From Rhizobium sp. Root1220 (GTDB lineage: Bacteria > Pseudomonadota > Alphaproteobacteria > Rhizobiales > Rhizobiaceae): a DNA stretch of 64,000 bases. The notes below the pieces were generated by a model. It did no database searches and was not told the origin of the DNA. It worked only from the letters and a program-made list of their open reading frames with translations. The stretch lies in assembly GCF_001426265.1 (NCBI RefSeq), contig NZ_LMDG01000012.1, positions 186,001-250,000 of the forward strand. The letters run 5' to 3'. Shown here in pieces: positions 16,841 to 30,305 of this stretch (position 1 is the first letter of the stretch; each line of letters opens with the position of its first letter). Both the position numbers and the translations under genes were made by a program.

Positions 16841-19627
16841 CTACGCTTCTGGCTCGGCTGAAGCGTCGCCGTTGGTCACCGGAAGGCCGTCAACTGTCTC
16901 GACAACGTCCTCGATTTCTTCATCTGGTTCGCTGATGCGCTCGACCGAAACCACCTTTTCATCCTTGGACGTCGAGAAAATCGTCACGCCCTTCGTCGCG
17001 CGGCTGGCGATACGGATACCGCCCACCGGTACCCTGATTAACTGACCGCGATCGGACACCAGCATGATTTGGTCGCCGTCGTCCACGGGGAAAGCCGCGA
17101 CGAGTTCGCCGATTTCGCCTGTTTTCGAGGTGTCGGTGGCACGGATGCCCTTGCCGCCACGACCCGAAATTCGGAAATCGTAGGAGGAAGATCGCTTGCC
17201 AAATCCCTTTTCGGAGACGGTTAGCACGAACTGTTCGCGCGCCTTCAGTTCTTCATAGCGCTCATCGAGAAGCTGTCCCTCTTCGGTGACTTCCTCGCCC
17301 ACCAGCGCGATATCATCTTCATCCACACCCGTTGCGCGGCGTTCGATCGCCGAGCGCTTCAGGTAGGCGGCGCGCTCCCACGGTTCTGCATTGACATGGC
17401 CAACGATCGTCATCGAGATAATGCGGTCGCCTTCGCCCAGATTGATGCCGCGCACGCCGATCGAATTGCGGCCCGCAAACACTCGGACGTCATCGACAGA
17501 GAACCGGATGCACTGGCCGAGCGCCGTCGTCAGCAGCACGTCATCCTGGTCAGTACAGGTCTCGACGGAGAGGATTTCGTCACCCTCTTCCTCAAGCTTC
17601 ATGGCGATCTTGCCGTTGCGGTTAACCTGTACGAAGTCGGATAGCTTGTTGCGGCGGACAGTGCCGCGCGTTGTCGAGAACATCACATCGAGGTTATCCC
17701 AGCTGTCTTCGTCTTCAGGCAGCGGCAGGATCGTGGTGATGCGCTCCCCTGGTTCGAGGGGCAGCATATTGATCAATGCCTTGCCGCGAGAGGTCGGAGT
17801 GCCGATCGGGAGGCGATAGACCTTCTCCTTGTAGACGATACCGCGCGAGGAAAAGAAGAGAACTGGCGTATGGGTGTTCAGTACGAATAGCTGGCTAACG
17901 AAATCCTCGTCTCGCGTCGTCATGCCGGAGCGGCCCTTGCCGCCGCGGCGCTGCGCGCGGTAAGTGGTCAGCGGTACGCGCTTGATGTAGCCGAGATGCG
18001 AGACCGTAACGACCATATCTTCGCGGGCGATGAGGTCTTCATCGTCCATCTCGAGGCCGCCGTCCATGATCTCGGTGCGGCGCGGCGTGCCGAATTCGTC
18101 GCGAACAGCTGTCAGTTCGTCCTTCACGATCGTCTGGATGCGGACGCGCGATGACAGAATATCGAGGTAATCCTTGATCTCTTCGCCGATCTTGTTGAGT
18201 TCATCGCCGATTTCGTCGCGGCCGAGCGCCGTCAAACGAGCGAGACGCAGTTCGAGGATGGCGCGAGCCTGCTCTTCCGAGAGGTTGTAGGTCAGGTCCT
18301 CGTTGATGCGATGACGCGGATCATCGATGAGCCGGATCAGGCTCTCGACGTCGGAGGCCGGCCAGCGGCGCGTCATCAACTGTTCACGTGCGGTCTGTGG
18401 ATCCGGTGCCTGGCGGATGGTGCGGATGATCTCGTCGATATTCGCGACCGCGATCGCGAGGCCGACCAAGACGTGAGCGCGGTCACGCGCCTTTCGAAGC
18501 AGAAATTTCGTTCGCCGACTAACGACCTCTTCGCGGAAGGAGACGAAGGCGCGCAGCATATCGAGCAGCGTCAGCTGCTCCGGCTTGCCGCCGTTCAGCG
18601 CCACCATGTTGCAGCCGAACGAGGTCTGCAGCGGCGTGTAGCGGTAGAGCTGGTTCAGAATGACGTCAGCATTTGCATCGCGCTTCAGCTCGACGACAAC
18701 GCGGTAGCCCTGGCGGTCGGATTCGTCGCGCAGGTCGGAGATGCCCTCGATGCGCTTGTCGCGCACAAGTTCGGCCATCTTCTCGATCATCGTCGACTTG
18801 TTCACCTGAAACGGGATTTCCGTAATGATGATCTGTTCGCGGTCACCGCGCATCGGCTCAATGGCAGCAACGCCGCGCATTATGACCGAGCCGCGACCCG
18901 TCTCGTAAGCTGAGCGGATGCCGGCACGACCGAGGATCTTGGCGCCGGTCGGAAAGTCCGGGCCAGGGATGATCTGCATGATATCAGGCAACTCGATCGC
19001 CGGATTGTCGATCAGAGCGATACAGCCATCGATGACCTCCGAGAGATTGTGCGGCGGAATGTTCGTCGCCATGCCGACTGCAATGCCGCCTGCCCCGTTC
19101 ACCAGCAGGTTCGGGAATTTAGCGGGAACCACAACGGGCTCGGAAAGCGTCCCGTCATAGTTGTCGCGGAAGTCGACCGTCTCCTTGTCGAGGTCGTCAA
19201 GCAGCGAATGCGCTGCCTTTTCCAGGCGGCATTCGGTGTAACGTTCGGCCGCTGGCGGATCGCCATCGACGGAGCCGAAATTGCCCTGACCGTCGATGAG
19301 CGGAAGACGAAGAGACCAGTCCTGCGCCATGCGGGCGAGCGCGTCATAGATCGCCGAGTTGCCGTGCGGATGGAATTTACCCATCACGTCCCCGGTGACG
19401 CGGGCGCATTTGACGTATTTCTTGTTCCAGTCGATGCCGAGTTCGGACATACCGTAAAGGATGCGCCGGTGCACGGGCTTGAGGCCGTCACGCACATCGG
19501 GAAGTGCGCGGCTGACGATGACGCTCATCGCGTAATCGAGGTACGACCGCTGCATTTCCTCCATGATGGAGATGGGCTCGATGCCTGGCGGGAGCTTCCC
19601 GCCGCCGGGGGGTGTTTGCTCAGTCAA
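16841..19627 (-). CDS. gyrA: DNA gyrase subunit A
   Basis: 928 residues, the longer GyrA form usual in alphaproteobacteria. It is the breakage-reunion subunit of the type II topoisomerase that introduces negative supercoils. The catalytic Tyr130 is in [10 protein letters not shown], the quinolone-determining region reads [17 protein letters not shown] (Ser91 and Asp95 match E. coli Ser83 and Asp87, while Asn90 replaces E. coli Asp82), and the GyrA box in the C-terminal wrapping domain is QRRGGKG. The C-terminus is acidic ([13 protein letters not shown]). It is monocistronic with its own terminator. Confidence 0.97.
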   Translation of the reverse strand: MTEQTPPGGGKLPPGIEPISIMEEMQRSYLDYAMSVIVSRALPDVRDGLKPVHRRILYGMSELGIDWNKKYVKCARVTGDVMGKFHPHGNSAIYDALARMAQDWSLRLPLIDGQGNFGSVDGDPPAAERYTECRLEKAAHSLLDDLDKETVDFRDNYDGTLSEPVVVPAKFPNLLVNGAGGIAVGMATNIPPHNLSEVIDGCIALIDNPAIELPDIMQIIPGPDFPTGAKILGRAGIRSAYETGRGSVIMRGVAAIEPMRGDREQIIITEIPFQVNKSTMIEKMAELVRDKRIEGISDLRDESDRQGYRVVVELKRDANADVILNQLYRYTPLQTSFGCNMVALNGGKPEQLTLLDMLRAFVSFREEVVSRRTKFLLRKARDRAHVLVGLAIAVANIDEIIRTIRQAPDPQTAREQLMTRRWPASDVESLIRLIDDPRHRINEDLTYNLSEEQARAILELRLARLTALGRDEIGDELNKIGEEIKDYLDILSSRVRIQTIVKDELTAVRDEFGTPRRTEIMDGGLEMDDEDLIAREDMVVTVSHLGYIKRVPLTTYRAQRRGGKGRSGMTTRDEDFVSQLFVLNTHTPVLFFSSRGIVYKEKVYRLPIGTPTSRGKALINMLPLEPGERITTILPLPEDEDSWDNLDVMFSTTRGTVRRNKLSDFVQVNRNGKIAMKLEEEGDEILSVETCTDQDDVLLTTALGQCIRFSVDDVRVFAGRNSIGVRGINLGEGDRIISMTIVGHVNAEPWERAAYLKRSAIERRATGVDEDDIALVGEEVTEEGQLLDERYEELKAREQFVLTVSEKGFGKRSSSYDFRISGRGGKGIRATDTSKTGEIGELVAAFPVDDGDQIMLVSDRGQLIRVPVGGIRIASRATKGVTIFSTSKDEKVVSVERISEPDEEIEDVVETVDGLPVTNGDASAEPEA

Positions 19628-19852
19628 AACGGATCACGATCTCTTCTAGAATCACTTGAAGATTTATAGCGGAAAGGCTGTTCCTACGCCAATTTTGCAC
19701 GGAGTTTTGAACAGGCTTTTGCGGTCAAAAATAGGCAAATCCAGGCTTCTGGGTCGGCTTTCGCGATATCCGAGCAGCGCTATTTGCCAAATTGATTTCT
19801 CCACACCACAATCGCACAAAATCAAGCCTGTATATGGGCTCATGGAGACACG

Positions 19853-20494
19853 ATGGCAAGCGCCGACCAACTGATCAACGCCTTCACCACGCTGCTCGTC
19901 ACGATCGATCCGCCGGGCCTGGCGCCGATCTTTCTCGGGCTGACGGTCGGGATGAGCCGCGGCCAACGCAAGCAAGTGGCGCTGCGCGGTACGATCATCG
20001 CCTTCATCATCCTTGCGGTCTTCGCTCTGTTCGGCGCCAGCGTGCTCGGCGTGCTCGGGATATCGATAGGCGCCTTCCGCATCGCCGGCGGCTTGCTGCT
20101 CTTCTGGATCGCCTTTGAAATGGTGTTTGAGAAGCGGCACGATCGTAAGGAAAAGACAAGCACGGCGGCGATCACCGTCGATCATATCCACAATATCGCC
20201 GTGTTCCCGCTTGCCATTCCGCTGATCTCGGGTCCGGGCGCGATCTCGGCGACGATCCTGATTGCCGGATCGATGCAGACATCCTTCGAGCGCGCGCAGT
20301 TGATCATCGTCATAGCTGCCAGCCTGCTGTTGCTGTTTCTGGCCCTGCTCATAGCAGACCGTCTGGACCGCTTCCTCGGTGTCACTGGCCGTGCGATCCT
20401 GACGCGGCTGCTCGGCGTCATCCTGGCGGCGTTGGCCACCCAGTTCGTCGTTGACGGCATCAAGTCGGCAATGAACCTCGTTCCGCCCGCCTAG
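19853..20494 (+). CDS. MarC-family integral membrane protein
   Basis: 213 residues with six hydrophobic segments. Family features are the N-terminal INAFTTLLVTIDPPGLAPIFLGL, the IAGGLLLFWIAFEM segment, AVFPLAIPLISGPGAISATI, and a C-terminal TRLLGVILAALATQFVVDGI. MarC proteins are inner-membrane proteins of unknown transport function; the old link to multiple antibiotic resistance is not supported. It sits between gyrA and ssb. Confidence 0.9.
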   Translation: MASADQLINAFTTLLVTIDPPGLAPIFLGLTVGMSRGQRKQVALRGTIIAFIILAVFALFGASVLGVLGISIGAFRIAGGLLLFWIAFEMVFEKRHDRKEKTSTAAITVDHIHNIAVFPLAIPLISGPGAISATILIAGSMQTSFERAQLIIVIAASLLLLFLALLIADRLDRFLGVTGRAILTRLLGVILAALATQFVVDGIKSAMNLVPPA

Positions 20495-20503
20495 GCCAGA
20501 ACG

Positions 20504-20537
20504 AAAAACGGCGCACCACGAGGCGCGCCGCTTTTCT
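20504..20537. terminator. Bidirectional terminator between convergent marC and ssb
   Basis: CGGCGC (20509-20514) and GCGCCG (20525-20530) form a stem, flanked by AAAAA on the left and CTTTT on the right, so it can end transcription from both sides of the 59-bp convergent gap. Confidence 0.65.
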
Positions 20538-20553
20538 CCAACTTGTGCCCGGA

Positions 20554-21117
20554 TCAAAACGGAATGTCGTCATCCAGATCGCGCGAGAAGTTGCCGCCGC
20601 TACCGGAGCCCGCGCCCGCTCCGCTACCGGAGCCACCGCGACCCGACGACTTCGACGGAGCGCCGTAATCGTCGCCATATCCACCGCCGCCGCCTCCAAA
20701 ATCGTCGCCGCCAGCATTGCCGCCACGACCACCGCCGAAGCCGGAGCCAGCTCCACCACCTTCGCCGCGACCGTCCAGCATCGTCAGGGTCGAGCCGAAG
20801 CCCTGCAGCACCACTTCCGTCGAGTAGCGGTCCTGGCCCTGCTGGTCCTGCCACTTGCGGGTTTGCAGCGCGCCTTCGATGTAAAGCTTTGCACCCTTCT
20901 TCACATATTGTTCGACGACCTTGCAGAGACCTTCGTTGAACACGACGACAGTGTGCCACTCGGTTTTCTCTCGGCGCTCGCCGGAGTTGCGGTCGCGCCA
21001 GGTTTCAGACGTTGCAATACGAAGGTTGGCGATCGGGCGCCCATCCTGCGTCCGCCGGATTTCAGGGTCCGCGCCCACGTTTCCAATCAGAATTACCTTG
21101 TTCACGCTGCCAGCCAT
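20554..21117 (-). CDS. ssb: Single-stranded DNA-binding protein
   Basis: 187 residues from [19 protein letters not shown], the family's standard start; an upstream in-frame ATG at 21171 would add an atypical extension. The OB fold fills residues 1-115 ([37 protein letters not shown]), followed by a Gly/Ser-rich linker of about 60 residues and the acidic tip DDDIPF that recruits partner proteins. It diverges from uvrA, and the intergenic region holds a LexA box. Confidence 0.97.
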   Translation of the reverse strand: MAGSVNKVILIGNVGADPEIRRTQDGRPIANLRIATSETWRDRNSGERREKTEWHTVVVFNEGLCKVVEQYVKKGAKLYIEGALQTRKWQDQQGQDRYSTEVVLQGFGSTLTMLDGRGEGGGAGSGFGGGRGGNAGGDDFGGGGGGYGDDYGAPSKSSGRGGSGSGAGAGSGSGGNFSRDLDDDIPF

Positions 21118-21229
21118 ACTTTTCACCCTACCTGCCGCCCTGCCCGGCGGCGCTTGAAATAATCGGTGCACCTTAAACTATAGAGCGCCGCCAGGGGGCG
21201 TCCATCGCCGGTTCATCCACAAGGAAGTT

Positions 21230-21244
21230 GTTCTTTATTTGTTC
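21230..21244. promoter_or_regulatory. LexA (SOS) box between ssb and uvrA
   Basis: GTTC-TTTATTT-GTTC at 21230-21244 matches the alphaproteobacterial LexA site GTTC-N7-GTTC exactly. It lies 123 bp before uvrA and 113 bp before ssb on the other strand, so LexA could control one or both genes. Confidence 0.8.
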
Positions 21245-21366
21245 TATTTTACCCGTATGATCCTGTCAATCGAATCGAAAACCTTGCAACAGATGGACTA
21301 TCAGCCTCGACTCGCCAGCCGGCATCACTAAATAAGGGGCTTGTTCCAGCACAGAAGCAGAAAAAG

Positions 21367-24291
<2,925 letters not shown>

Positions 24292-24337
24292 TTTTTAAGA
24301 TGGGTGAGATCCGGTGCGATCTACAGGAGAGGACTCG

Positions 24338-25144
24338 ATGAAAAAATCAGGCACTATCCGTGTCGGCATCGGCGGCTGGACCTTCGAACCATGGCGGGAT
24401 CATTTCTATCCCGGTGACCTAAAGCAGAAGGACGAACTGTACTACGCCAGCCGGAAGCTGAAGGTCATCGAGGTCAACGGCACTTACTACAGTTCGCAGA
24501 AACCTGAGACCTTTGCCAAGTGGGCTGCCGATGTGCCTGACGGCTTTGTCTTTTCGCTCAAGGCCAGCCGTTTCGTGACGAACCGACGCGTGTTGGCGGA
24601 AGCGGGCGAATCGATGCAGCGCTTTCTGACGCAGGGACTGAGCGAACTCGGATCTCGTCTAGGCCCGATCCTCTGGCAGTTTGCGCCGACCAAGAAATAC
24701 GATCCAGATGATTTCGAGGCGTTTCTGAAGCTGCTGCCGAATACGCAGGATGGATTGCCGCTGAAGCATGTCGTCGAGGTGCGGCATGATTCCTTCAAGA
24801 CACCTGAATTTGTCGCGATGCTGGAGAAGTATGGCGTCGCACCCGTTTGTGCGGAGCATTTCGACTATCCGATGATAGCAGATGTGACGGCGGACTTCGT
24901 CTATACGCGGCTGCAGAAAGGTTCGGACGAGATCAGGACCTGCTATGCACCTGGCGACCTGAGCGCCTGGGCGCAACGGCTGGAGGCCTGGGCGCAAGGT
25001 TCTGTTCCCGATGATCTTCCGCTGATCGACCCTGAACGCAAGGTCAAAGCCGAACCGCGCGATGTTTTCGCGTTCATGATCCATGAAGGGAAGATCAACG
25101 CGCCATTTGGCGCAATTGCCCTGCAGGAGGAGGTCGCGCAGTAA
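24338..25144 (+). CDS. DUF72 (YecE-like) protein
   Basis: 268 residues from ATG 24338, which has AGGAGAGGA upstream; ATG 24314 is possible but poorly placed. The N-terminus IRVGIGGWTFEPWRDHFYP and the segment LKVIEVNGTYYSSQKPETF are typical of DUF72 TIM-barrel-like proteins, as are FSLKASRFVTN and VEVRHDSF. The biochemical role is unknown. It follows uvrA by 46 bp on the same strand and may be cotranscribed. The gene is convergent with the NAD(P)HX repair gene, with only 10 bp between them. Confidence 0.85.
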   Translation: MKKSGTIRVGIGGWTFEPWRDHFYPGDLKQKDELYYASRKLKVIEVNGTYYSSQKPETFAKWAADVPDGFVFSLKASRFVTNRRVLAEAGESMQRFLTQGLSELGSRLGPILWQFAPTKKYDPDDFEAFLKLLPNTQDGLPLKHVVEVRHDSFKTPEFVAMLEKYGVAPVCAEHFDYPMIADVTADFVYTRLQKGSDEIRTCYAPGDLSAWAQRLEAWAQGSVPDDLPLIDPERKVKAEPRDVFAFMIHEGKINAPFGAIALQEEVAQ

Positions 25145-25154
25145 ACCCGCCTTG

Positions 25155-26630
25155 TCAAAGCGGGAGGACGTGCGCGGCCAATTCCTCCGCAGTCAATCCC
25201 TTGCCCGCGCGCAGCCCTGCCTCCCCATGCAGGTAGACGCCGGCCGCCGCTGCTTCGAAGGTGGGCATCCCCTGCGCCATCAGTGCCCCGATGATGCCGG
25301 CAAGCACATCGCCCGACCCGGCGGTGGCAAGCCAAGGCGGGGCATTGGTGTTGATATAGGCTCTGCCATCCGGTGCGGCGATCACGGTGTCCGCGCCCTT
25401 GTAGACGATTGCAGCATTTGAACGAGACGCCGCAGCCTGCGCCCTGCCGACCTTGCCAAGCGTTCGATCCGCTGCGATATCGGGGAAGAGGCGGCCGAAT
25501 TCACCTTCGTGCGGGGTGAGCACCAGCCGCGGTTCCCCGTTCTCAAAGAGGTCGAATAGCTTTCCCGGTTCGTCGCTGAACGAGGATATGCCGTCGGCAT
25601 CGAGCACGAGACGACGCTCGCAAAGGACTGCCGCGAAGGCGCGGGCCTTCGCACCTATGCCAAAACCGGGCCCGAGCACGAACGTTTGCAGCCGCTGATC
25701 TTCTAGCCACTCCCGAAGCGCTTCTTCATCCTCCACCGGATGTAGCATGATCGCCGTCAGGTGAGCCGCGTTGGCGTCCATCGCCTCAGCCGAAGATGCA
25801 ATGGTGACGAGCCCAGCGCCGGCTTTCAGCCCTGCCGTCGCGGACATCCTTGCCGCGCCGGTCTTGCTTGCCCCACCCGAAAAGACAACCAGATGGCCGC
25901 GTCTGTACTTGTGCGTTTCAAGCGACGAGGAAGGCGTCAGGTGGCGCCATCGCTCCGGCCTGTTCTCCGCAATTCCTCCCTCTGTCTCGGCACGCACGAT
26001 GCGGGCTGGAATACCAATATCGAAAATTTCCAAAGTGCCGCAAAGCTCTCTGCCCGGCATCAGCAGGTGGCCTGGCTTTCGGGTCATGAAGGTGATGGTG
26101 TGGTCGGCGCGGAGGCACTCGCCCAGCACTTCCCCTGTGCGCCCGTCCAGGCCCGACGGCAGATCAACGGCCAGCACCGGCGTGTTTGCGTCCTTGGCGC
26201 GCTGGAATGCGTCGCGAACCTCTGCGGGAAGGTCTCGCGTGAGGCCGGCCCCAAACAATGCGTCGATGATCAAATCGCCGGGCTTGGGCATGTAGTTGTC
26301 AAGCGGCGAAGTGAGAGACGCATATGTGTCGCGCGCTCGGGCTGCGTCACCGGCAAGTCTCGAGGGGTTGCCCCAGTGAAAGACCTCGACCGTCGCGCCG
26401 GTCATCACCAGATGACGTGCGGCAACATAGCCGTCGCCCCCGTTGTTCCCCGGGCCGCAAAGCACCGCCACCCGACCAGCCTCGGGGTAGAAGCGCAGCG
26501 CTGCGGATGCAACAGCAGCTCCTGCGCGCTCCATAAGAGCGAAGCTGTCGATCCCGGAGGCGGCTGCTGCTAAATCGACCGCTGCCATTTCCGCAGGGGT
26601 AAGGAGAAGTTCACGGATGTTTTCGATCAT
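25155..26630 (-). CDS. nnr: Bifunctional NAD(P)H-hydrate epimerase / ADP-dependent dehydratase
   Basis: 491 residues from ATG 26630; an extended frame to 26684 is not supported. The N-terminal YjeF domain (about 1-215) epimerises damaged NAD(P)HX and shows CGPGNNGGDGYVAARHL and DLPSGLDGRTGEV. The C-terminal ribokinase-like domain dehydrates S-NAD(P)HX with ADP/ATP and shows LVVFSGGASKTGAARMSA, LTPHEGEFGRLFPD and ATAGSGDVLAGIIGALMAQG. The enzyme repairs hydrated nicotinamide cofactors in the cytoplasm. The start has no strong ribosome site. It diverges from glnB across a 340-bp AT-rich region. Confidence 0.93.
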   Translation of the reverse strand: MIENIRELLLTPAEMAAVDLAAAASGIDSFALMERAGAAVASAALRFYPEAGRVAVLCGPGNNGGDGYVAARHLVMTGATVEVFHWGNPSRLAGDAARARDTYASLTSPLDNYMPKPGDLIIDALFGAGLTRDLPAEVRDAFQRAKDANTPVLAVDLPSGLDGRTGEVLGECLRADHTITFMTRKPGHLLMPGRELCGTLEIFDIGIPARIVRAETEGGIAENRPERWRHLTPSSSLETHKYRRGHLVVFSGGASKTGAARMSATAGLKAGAGLVTIASSAEAMDANAAHLTAIMLHPVEDEEALREWLEDQRLQTFVLGPGFGIGAKARAFAAVLCERRLVLDADGISSFSDEPGKLFDLFENGEPRLVLTPHEGEFGRLFPDIAADRTLGKVGRAQAAASRSNAAIVYKGADTVIAAPDGRAYINTNAPPWLATAGSGDVLAGIIGALMAQGMPTFEAAAAGVYLHGEAGLRAGKGLTAEELAAHVLPL

Positions 26631-26808
26631 CGGTACATTGAAGCAGAAATAGCCTAAATAACAATCGATTAAAGCCAATAGCAAATGATGTAAAAATATG
26701 CATATGATGATAAAATAATCACAAGAAAGCGACCGCTCTGCTGAATAAGCGATTGTGAATGTTCTGGATTTCTGCTTGATTTCGCTTTCGAGAACGAATT
26801 TGCGGTGA

Positions 26809-27309
<501 letters not shown>

Positions 27310-27365
27310 CTTTGTCGCATAGTGGCGAAACAACGTATCGTCATCTCAAATAAAGGAAATATTTA

Positions 27366-28775
27366 ATGGCGACCGCAAGCGAAATTCTCAAGCAGATCAA
27401 GGACAACGACGTCAAGTTCGTGGATCTGCGTTTCACGGACCCCAAGGGCAAGCTGCAGCATGTCACTATGGATGTCGTATGCGTTGACGAAGACATGTTC
27501 GCCGATGGCGTCATGTTCGACGGCTCCTCGATCGGCGGCTGGAAGGCCATCAACGAATCCGACATGGTGCTGATGCCTGATCCGGAAACGGTCCACATGG
27601 ATCCGTTTTTTGCGCAATCCACCATGGTTATTCTCTGCGACATCCTCGATCCGGTTTCGGGAGAGGCCTACAACCGCGATCCGCGTGGCACGGCAAAGAA
27701 GGCGGAAGCCTACCTGAAGGCATCGGGCATCGGCGATACGATCTTCGTTGGTCCTGAAGCAGAATTCTTCGTCTTCGACGACGTTCGCTACAAGGCTGAT
27801 CCGTATAATACCGGCTTCAAGCTCGACTCGACGGAACTGCCTTCAAACGACGACACCGAATACGAAACCGGTAACCTCGGTCACCGTCCACGCGTCAAGG
27901 GCGGGTATTTCCCGGTTCCGCCGATCGACAGCTGCCAGGACATGCGGTCCGAGATGCTGACGGTTCTGTCGGAGATGGGCGTCGTCGTCGAAAAGCATCA
28001 CCACGAGGTTGCCGCTGCCCAGCACGAGCTCGGCATCAAGTTTGACACGCTCGTTCGCAACGCCGACAAGATGCAGATCTACAAGTACGTCGTGCACCAG
28101 GTCGCCAATGCATACGGCAAGACGGCCACCTTCATGCCGAAGCCGATCTTCGGCGACAACGGTTCGGGCATGCACGTCCACATGTCGATCTGGAAGGGCG
28201 GAAAGCCAAGCTTCGCCGGTGACGAGTATGCGGGCCTGTCCGAGAGCTGCCTCTATTTCATCGGCGGCATCATCAAGCATGCCAAGGCGCTGAACGCCTT
28301 CACCAACCCGTCGACGAACTCCTACAAGCGTCTCGTCCCGGGATATGAAGCCCCGGTTCTGCTCGCCTATTCGGCCCGCAACCGTTCGGCTTCGTGCCGC
28401 ATTCCCTTCGGCAGCAACCCGAAGGCAAAGCGCGTCGAAGTCCGATTCCCGGATCCGATGGCAAACCCTTACCTCGCCTTCGCAGCGATGCTGATGGCCG
28501 GCCTCGACGGCATCAAGAACAAGATCCACCCTGGCAAGGCCATGGACAAGGATCTCTACGATCTGCCGCCGAAAGAACTGAAGAAGATTCCGACCGTCTG
28601 CGGCTCGTTGCGCGAGGCGCTCGAAAGTCTGGACAAGGATCGCAAGTTCCTGACGGCTGGCGGCGTCTTCGACGACGACCAGATCGATAGCTTCATCGAG
28701 CTCAAGATGGTCGAGGTGATGCGCTACGACATGACGCCTCACCCGGTAGAGTATGACATGTACTATTCGTCCTAG
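27366..28775 (+). CDS. glnA: Glutamine synthetase type I
   Basis: 469 residues, the standard GSI-beta length. It makes glutamine from glutamate, ammonia and ATP. Active-site motifs are present: [11 protein letters not shown] near residue 50, [11 protein letters not shown] (metal ligands), [25 protein letters not shown] and VPGYEAPV with NRSASCRIP. The adenylylation site is Tyr398 in [10 protein letters not shown], so it is expected to be controlled by GlnE and, through it, PII. A strong terminator follows. Confidence 0.98.
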   Translation: MATASEILKQIKDNDVKFVDLRFTDPKGKLQHVTMDVVCVDEDMFADGVMFDGSSIGGWKAINESDMVLMPDPETVHMDPFFAQSTMVILCDILDPVSGEAYNRDPRGTAKKAEAYLKASGIGDTIFVGPEAEFFVFDDVRYKADPYNTGFKLDSTELPSNDDTEYETGNLGHRPRVKGGYFPVPPIDSCQDMRSEMLTVLSEMGVVVEKHHHEVAAAQHELGIKFDTLVRNADKMQIYKYVVHQVANAYGKTATFMPKPIFGDNGSGMHVHMSIWKGGKPSFAGDEYAGLSESCLYFIGGIIKHAKALNAFTNPSTNSYKRLVPGYEAPVLLAYSARNRSASCRIPFGSNPKAKRVEVRFPDPMANPYLAFAAMLMAGLDGIKNKIHPGKAMDKDLYDLPPKELKKIPTVCGSLREALESLDKDRKFLTAGGVFDDDQIDSFIELKMVEVMRYDMTPHPVEYDMYYSS

Positions 28776-28784
28776 CAGAAAACG

Positions 28785-28813
28785 AAAGCCCCGGTCTGAT
28801 GCCGGGGCTTTCT
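28785..28813 (+). terminator. Terminator of the glnB-glnA operon
   Basis: AAAGCCCCGG (28785-28794) pairs perfectly with CCGGGGCTTT (28802-28811) around a 7-nt loop and ends in TTTCT, 10 bp after the glnA stop. Confidence 0.85.
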
Positions 28814-28878
28814 AGCCTCACGATGCCGTCCACGGCTTTCGGTGTATGTGACGCTCATGTGACGCATCTCGCACAAAT

Positions 28879-28907
28879 CTTGATTTGAGCGAGAGCAATC
28901 ACCAAAT
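28879..28907 (+). promoter_or_regulatory. RpoH (heat-shock) promoter candidate for hspQ
   Basis: CTTGAT (28879-28884), a 17-bp spacer, and CCAAAT (28902-28907) resemble the rhizobial RpoH consensus CTTGAA-N17/18-CCATAT (five of six and four of six matches). Transcription would begin near 28914, giving a leader of about 18 nt before ATG 28932. The match with a heat-shock gene supports it. Confidence 0.6.
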
Positions 28908-28931
28908 CAGGTGATGAAAGGAAGTCGCACC

Positions 28932-29261
28932 ATGAAAGAAAAAGTAGCTAAGTTCAGTATCGGCGAAGTGGTTCGGCACAAGGTATTTCCGTTTCGCGGC
29001 GTCATCTTCGATGTCGATCCGGAATTCGCAAACACCGACGAGTGGTGGAACTCCATCCCCGCCGAAGTGCGCCCCAGCAAGGACCAGCCGTTTTACCACC
29101 TGCTCGCCGAAAATGACGAAAATGAATACGTCGCATACGTATCCGAGCAGAACCTCATAAACGACGAGAGCGGTGTACCACTCCGCAACGAGCAGGTTTA
29201 CCAGATTTTCGATATGGCACCGACTGGCGAGTTCAAACCCAAGATGAGCTTCGCCCACTAA
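28932..29261 (+). CDS. hspQ: Heat shock protein HspQ
   Basis: 109 residues from ATG 28932, which has AAAGGAAG upstream; the ATG at 28911 would lie before the likely transcription start. The HspQ/hemimethylated-DNA-binding (YccV) fold is recognised from KFSIGEVVRHKVFPFRGVIFDVDPEF, then QPFYHLLAEN and AYVSEQNLI. In enterobacteria HspQ is a Lon specificity factor; its role in rhizobia is not established. A heat-shock-like promoter precedes it and a terminator follows at 29280. Confidence 0.9.
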   Translation: MKEKVAKFSIGEVVRHKVFPFRGVIFDVDPEFANTDEWWNSIPAEVRPSKDQPFYHLLAENDENEYVAYVSEQNLINDESGVPLRNEQVYQIFDMAPTGEFKPKMSFAH

Positions 29262-29279
29262 GGTCTAGTGTTGTCTTTA

Positions 29280-29308
29280 AAAACCCCGTTCAAAAAGCGG
29301 GGTTTTCT
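29280..29308 (+). terminator. Terminator of hspQ
   Basis: AAAACCCCG (29280-29288) pairs with CGGGGTTTT (29298-29306) around a 9-nt loop and continues into CTTC. It begins 19 bp after the hspQ stop. Confidence 0.8.
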
Positions 29309-29325
29309 TCGCCCCGATATCCAAC

Positions 29326-29356
29326 AAAAAAACCCGGCACTGAGGCCGGGTTTTTT
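29326..29356. terminator. Bidirectional terminator between hspQ and the IalB gene
   Basis: AAAAAACCCGGC and GCCGGGTTTTTT form a perfect stem with A and T tracts on both sides, so it works in both directions. It mainly serves the minus-strand IalB gene, whose stop is 20 bp away, and backs up the hspQ terminator. Confidence 0.85.
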
Positions 29357-29376
29357 GCGATTTCCAATGGCTCGAA

Positions 29377-30036
29377 TTACTGCGCCTTGGCAGCTTTCTG
29401 GGCATCTTCGAGCTTCTTGCGAGCTTCGTCAGCCTTTTTCTGCATGCTGTCCTGCAGGCTCTTCTGGCTTTCGGCCAGCTTGGAAGCCGACACTGCTTCG
29501 CCGTCGAACGCACCGGTGAAGCCTTCAAGCGAAAGCTTGATCGGATTCGGCGCACGGCGGAAGTTGATCGACGTGAGGACGAGGTCTGTGCCCTTCTTCA
29601 GGCTGGCGACCATGGCGTCCGTCAGTGGGATCTGCGCGACGCAACGATCCGGCATGCACATCAGATAGTCGATCTTCTGTGGCTTGCCGCCGTCGATCTG
29701 CATGCCTATGCCCGGAGGAATGAGGCGCGCCGGCGGAACCGAAACCTGAAGGCTCTTGTTGTTGATCTTTCCCGAAACGGAGATTATGCCAACGCCCGTG
29801 ACGAGCTGCCCGCCAGTGGCAAGCACAATGTTCTGAACGACGCAGACGTCGTTGTCTTCCTGCTTGCTGCAGGTCTTGTACCAGCCGAGGCGCGGTGCGC
29901 CTGCGGCCTGCGCCGAACCGTCGGCGGGCGCGGCGGCTTCCTGCGCGAAGGAAGAAACCGGAGCTGCAGCGGCGCCAAGCATCACTGCCATGACAGACAG
30001 GGTTGCGCGCGTTTTCTTTCCAGACTTGAACATCAT
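29377..30036 (-). CDS. Invasion-associated locus B (IalB) family exported protein
   Basis: 219 residues from ATG 30036 (a second ATG follows directly at 30033). The signal peptide is basic then hydrophobic (FKSGKKTRATLSVMAVMLGAA, cleaved after SSFA). The mature domain has the IalB pattern: LGWYKTCSKQEDNDVCVVQN, ISVSGKINNKSLQVSVPP with PPGIGMQIDGG, YLMCMPDRCVAQIPL and the final SLEGFTGAF, with cysteine pairs. A C-terminal Lys/Ala/Gln coiled coil (about residues 180-219) extends it. IalB proteins are periplasmic or surface proteins named after a Bartonella invasion locus; the role in free-living rhizobia is unknown. Confidence 0.88.
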   Translation of the reverse strand: MMFKSGKKTRATLSVMAVMLGAAAAPVSSFAQEAAAPADGSAQAAGAPRLGWYKTCSKQEDNDVCVVQNIVLATGGQLVTGVGIISVSGKINNKSLQVSVPPARLIPPGIGMQIDGGKPQKIDYLMCMPDRCVAQIPLTDAMVASLKKGTDLVLTSINFRRAPNPIKLSLEGFTGAFDGEAVSASKLAESQKSLQDSMQKKADEARKKLEDAQKAAKAQ

Positions 30037-30305
30037 AACGAATTCCGTCTCCTGATATCCCCTAAGGGACGACAACGTGCCGTCCTCACCAACGGGGTCG
30101 TTCACATCCCACCTCTTAAAACAATAAGGCAAATGCATGACCCCGAACTTTCGGGTTCACCTGTTACATTGCGTCGCTTCAGATATCCAGTAATTCTTTG
30201 GCCATTTCGGCGTCGTCCGAAAGAATTCCACGCCGATGGTGAATTCAGCGAGGTGCATGATAGTCTTTGTTCGAATCGTGCCGCTCTCCGGAAAGGAATT
30301 CAGCG

